Assembly (NCBI RefSeq): GCF_001510665.1
Contig: NZ_LMTI01000001.1
Location: forward strand, 687,572-751,571
DNA length: 64,000 nucleotides
Reading direction: 5' to 3'
DNA from: Bacillus sp. FJAT-27445
GTDB taxonomy: Bacteria; Bacillota; Bacilli; Bacillales; Cytobacillaceae
The notes beneath the pieces are model-generated. The model searched no databases, was not told the origin of the DNA, and saw only the letters and a list, made by a program, of their open reading frames with translations. How positions within the stretch are numbered: the first letter of the stretch is position 1; each line of letters starts with the position of its first letter. The position numbers and the translations under genes were made by a program. Positions 61,952-64,000 of the stretch are shown in pieces.

Positions 61952-62480
61952 TTTGTGGAAGTTTCACTTTATCCCACTCTTTACGGGGATAAAGCCCCCA
62001 ATGATGGAAGTTTCACTTTACCCCACTCTTAACGGGCAGTAAGGACCCCTCCGGGGACCAACTGCCCGTAAAGGTCCGATTGGTGAAATACAGTGAAACT
62101 GGCCGCTGTGTCCTTCCAGCGGCTTAGTTGAACCAATCGGGTTCGTACTGCCGCTTGATCTGCGCGCAGCGTAGATTTTAGCGGCAGTAGAACGGGACTA
62201 ACCATCATCGGGGATAAAAAAGCTCCCCGATGATGGAAGTTTCACTTTACCCCACTCTTAACGGGCAGTAAGACCCCTCCGGGGACCAACTGCCCGTAAA
62301 GGTCCGATTGGTTCAACTAACCATCATCGGGGATAAAGCCCCCGATGATGGAAGTTTCACTTTACCCCACTCTTAACGGGCAGTAAGGACCCCTCCGGGG
62401 ACCAACTGCCCGTAAAGGTCCGATTGGTTCAACTAACCATCAGCAGGGATAATGCCCCTGCTGATGGAAGTTTCACTTTA
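61952..62480. repeat. tandem array of ~116-bp hairpin-rich repeats
   Basis: GATGGAAGTTTCACTTTA recurs at 62003, 62232, 62347 and 62463 (spacing 229, 115, 116). A unit holds ACTCTTAACGGGCAGTAAG, a nested hairpin ACGGGCAGT...CCCC/GGGG...ACTGCCCGT, GTCCGATTGGTTCAACTAA, and a 12-bp hairpin CCATCATCGGGG / CCCCGATGATGG. The last hairpin reads CCATCAGCAGGG / CCCTGCTGATGG: both arms changed together. 62100-62200 contains further stems such as TACTGCCGCT / AGCGGCAGTA. No ORF is evident. Confidence 0.88.
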
Positions 62481-62614
62481 TTGTACCATTTTCTCTTTAA
62501 AACGCCATATAGCCTAAAATGAATTTTTTTAAACCTCTAGCAAAAGCGGTGTCTCGCTGGCAGACATACTTTTGGTTTGCTACGATAAAAAGAGGAGGAG
62601 AGGAGAAGAATAGA

Positions 62615-63793
62615 ATGGATTCGAATACTAAGTTAGGAAAACAGAGATTACTAGATGTTTTTCTCGTTTCGTTTAAATTGGGCTGTACTTCATTCGGTGG
62701 TCCGACAGCCCATATAGGCTACTTTCATAATGAATATGTGAAGCGAAAAAAATGGCTGAGTGAACAGGAATTTGCGGAATTAATCGCTTTATGCCAGCTG
62801 CTTCCCGGCCCCGCGAGCAGCCAGGCTGGGTTTGGGATTGGAATAAAACGGGCGGGGATTTTAGGAGGAATCGCTTCCTTCTTAGGGTTTACACTTCCGT
62901 CATTTTTATTGATGGCTATGTTTGCGTTTCTGCTTCAAGGGATCGGACAGGCAGAACACGGCTGGCTTCATGGCCTTAAAATTGTTGCAGCCGCAGTTGT
63001 TCTTTTGGCGGTGTACTCAATGGGGAAAAACTTTGTTACTAGCAAACCAACAGGGACCATTGCTATCCTGGCAGCCGCAGCAATGTTTCTTTTTCCTACT
63101 TCCATAGCCCAGCTCGGCGTAATGGCTGCTGCAGGCATAGCGGGTTATTTGTTTTGTAAAAAACCCGCTGCTTCTCAAATGACTGGCTCATTTACAGTAG
63201 TTACAAAAAATTTCGCTTTAATTTGCTTTGTTTTCTTTATCCTGCTATTTTTCCTGCTGCCTGCATTAAGGAATACAGGAATCGGGGCTACTCTGTCTGA
63301 CAGCTTTTACAGGAGTGGCGCACTCGTGTTTGGAGGAGGCCACGTTGTGCTTCCATTGCTGGAACGGGAATTAGTCCCGACAGGCTTAATTACAAAAGAA
63401 GACTTTTTGGCTGGCTATGGAATGGTTCAAGCAATGCCTGGCCCTCTATTCACTTTTTCAGCTTATCTGGGAGCGGCTATAGAGGGATGGAAAGGGGCAA
63501 TCATCGCGACTACTGCAATTTTTTTGCCGGGTTTTTTGCTCCTTGCAGCTGTTTTGCCATTTTGGGAGAAAATCCGCTCCAAGCCTTCAATCCAATCAGC
63601 GGTAGCAGGCATGAATGCCGGAGTTGTCGGTTTGCTTGGGGCTGCTTTTTATGACCCAATCTTGACCAGTTCGATAACTTCTAGAATAGACATCGCATTA
63701 TTCACTTTGTTTTTCGGAATGCTCGCTTTCTGGAAAATACCTCCGTTTATCCTCGTTGTTATCGGGGCAGGAGCCGGTTACTTTTTCCTCTGA
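62615..63793 (+). CDS. CHR family transporter (ChrA-type chromate transporter)
   Basis: A 392-aa membrane protein with two homologous CHR domains: first with FGGPTAHIGYFHNEYVKRKK and ALCQLLPGPASSQAGFGIG, second with FGGGHVVLPLLERELV and GYGMVQAMPGPLFTFSAYLG. Long-chain CHR proteins can export chromate; physiological substrates of most homologues are untested. ATG 62615 follows GAGGAGGAGAGGAG. Preceded by the repeat array, so its promoter must lie within or just after it. Confidence 0.87.
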   Translation: MDSNTKLGKQRLLDVFLVSFKLGCTSFGGPTAHIGYFHNEYVKRKKWLSEQEFAELIALCQLLPGPASSQAGFGIGIKRAGILGGIASFLGFTLPSFLLMAMFAFLLQGIGQAEHGWLHGLKIVAAAVVLLAVYSMGKNFVTSKPTGTIAILAAAAMFLFPTSIAQLGVMAAAGIAGYLFCKKPAASQMTGSFTVVTKNFALICFVFFILLFFLLPALRNTGIGATLSDSFYRSGALVFGGGHVVLPLLERELVPTGLITKEDFLAGYGMVQAMPGPLFTFSAYLGAAIEGWKGAIIATTAIFLPGFLLLAAVLPFWEKIRSKPSIQSAVAGMNAGVVGLLGAAFYDPILTSSITSRIDIALFTLFFGMLAFWKIPPFILVVIGAGAGYFFL

Positions 63794-63942
63794 TCTTGTA
63801 GGGGTTTTCCGATAAATTACGTCCAAATAAAGGCTAACTTTTTACAATATTATGGACTATTACCATTAACCCGATTTTCTGATTGAAGAAACGCAGAAAT
63901 ATTTCTATAATTTTACATATATACGTTTCAGTACGTTTACCC

Positions 63943-63975
63943 GCCGGCCATCTCATGCGTATATGGTCGGCTTTT
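63943..63975 (+). terminator. Rho-independent terminator
   Basis: GCCGGCCAT / ATGGTCGGC with one mismatch, then TTTTATCTT; 150 bases behind the CHR gene. 63794-63942 holds AT-rich sequence and no gene. Confidence 0.7.
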
Positions 63976-64000
63976 ATCTTATTTATGTAAAAAATCCATC

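Noticed and set aside
61952-62480. Hairpin array considered as CRISPR or riboswitch tandem
   Set aside because: No spacers, no known aptamer core; repeated palindromic units point to a different kind of element.

Overview
The window reads as chromosome of an aerobic, endospore-forming Bacillaceae (Bacillus/Mesobacillus/Cytobacillus-like). Evidence: small acid-soluble spore protein genes (sspP, sspO, sspN, tlp), an fbpB-type gene, strong AGGAGG ribosome sites with many TTG/GTG starts, and at the right end the gene order known from B. subtilis: sspP-sspO-citB-yneN-sspN-tlp-yneP-yneQ-yneR-plsY.

1-25.8 kb is an aromatic catabolic island. A long operon encodes the phenylacetyl-CoA pathway (paaA, B, C, D, an EthD-like protein, two crotonases, a stand-alone aldehyde dehydrogenase, paaH, paaJ), followed by a structured repeat, the repressor paaX and a nitronate-monooxygenase-type flavoprotein. 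Next come a Trp/aromatic-type ABC importer and a FlK-like thioesterase, then a second operon: phenylalanine dehydrogenase, a complete 2-oxo acid dehydrogenase complex (E1alpha, E1beta, E2, E3), 4-hydroxyphenylpyruvate dioxygenase, an aminotransferase, a flavin reductase, a fumarylacetoacetase-type hydrolase and homogentisate dioxygenase. No phenylacetate-CoA ligase (paaK) is present. My reading is that phenylalanine is deaminated to phenylpyruvate, which the dedicated dehydrogenase complex converts directly to phenylacetyl-CoA, while tyrosine goes through homogentisate.

25.9-39.2 kb is a patchwork: degV, a PAP2 phosphatase, a scar of two gene remnants, an mscS gene split by a frameshift, an AT-rich ECF sigma/anti-sigma pair, an MFS pump, an SGNH hydrolase, an arginase-family gene and two acetyltransferases. 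It also holds an IS21-like miniature element with target duplication and scattered copies of a small repeat.

39.2-51.4 kb includes a selenium locus: a PhnCDE-type ABC transporter, YfmM-type ABC-F protein, xpt behind a purine riboswitch, kbl-tdh, selD with an in-frame UGA, a UGA-containing SelW/Rdx-type gene and selA. A second hidden selenoprotein gene (HesB/IscA-like, UGA in GIG-U-GG) lies at 60.6 kb. Ordinary ORF calling truncates or misses all three UGA genes. selB and selC are not in the window.

51.4-64 kb is the conserved citB/SASP/yne/plsY region, then a striking tandem array of hairpin-forming repeats of about 116 bp with paired base changes, and a CHR-family (chromate-type) transporter. 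Two unrelated tandem hairpin arrays (52 bp at 42.6 kb; about 116 bp at 62 kb) remain unexplained. No rRNA, tRNA or CRISPR array was recognised.
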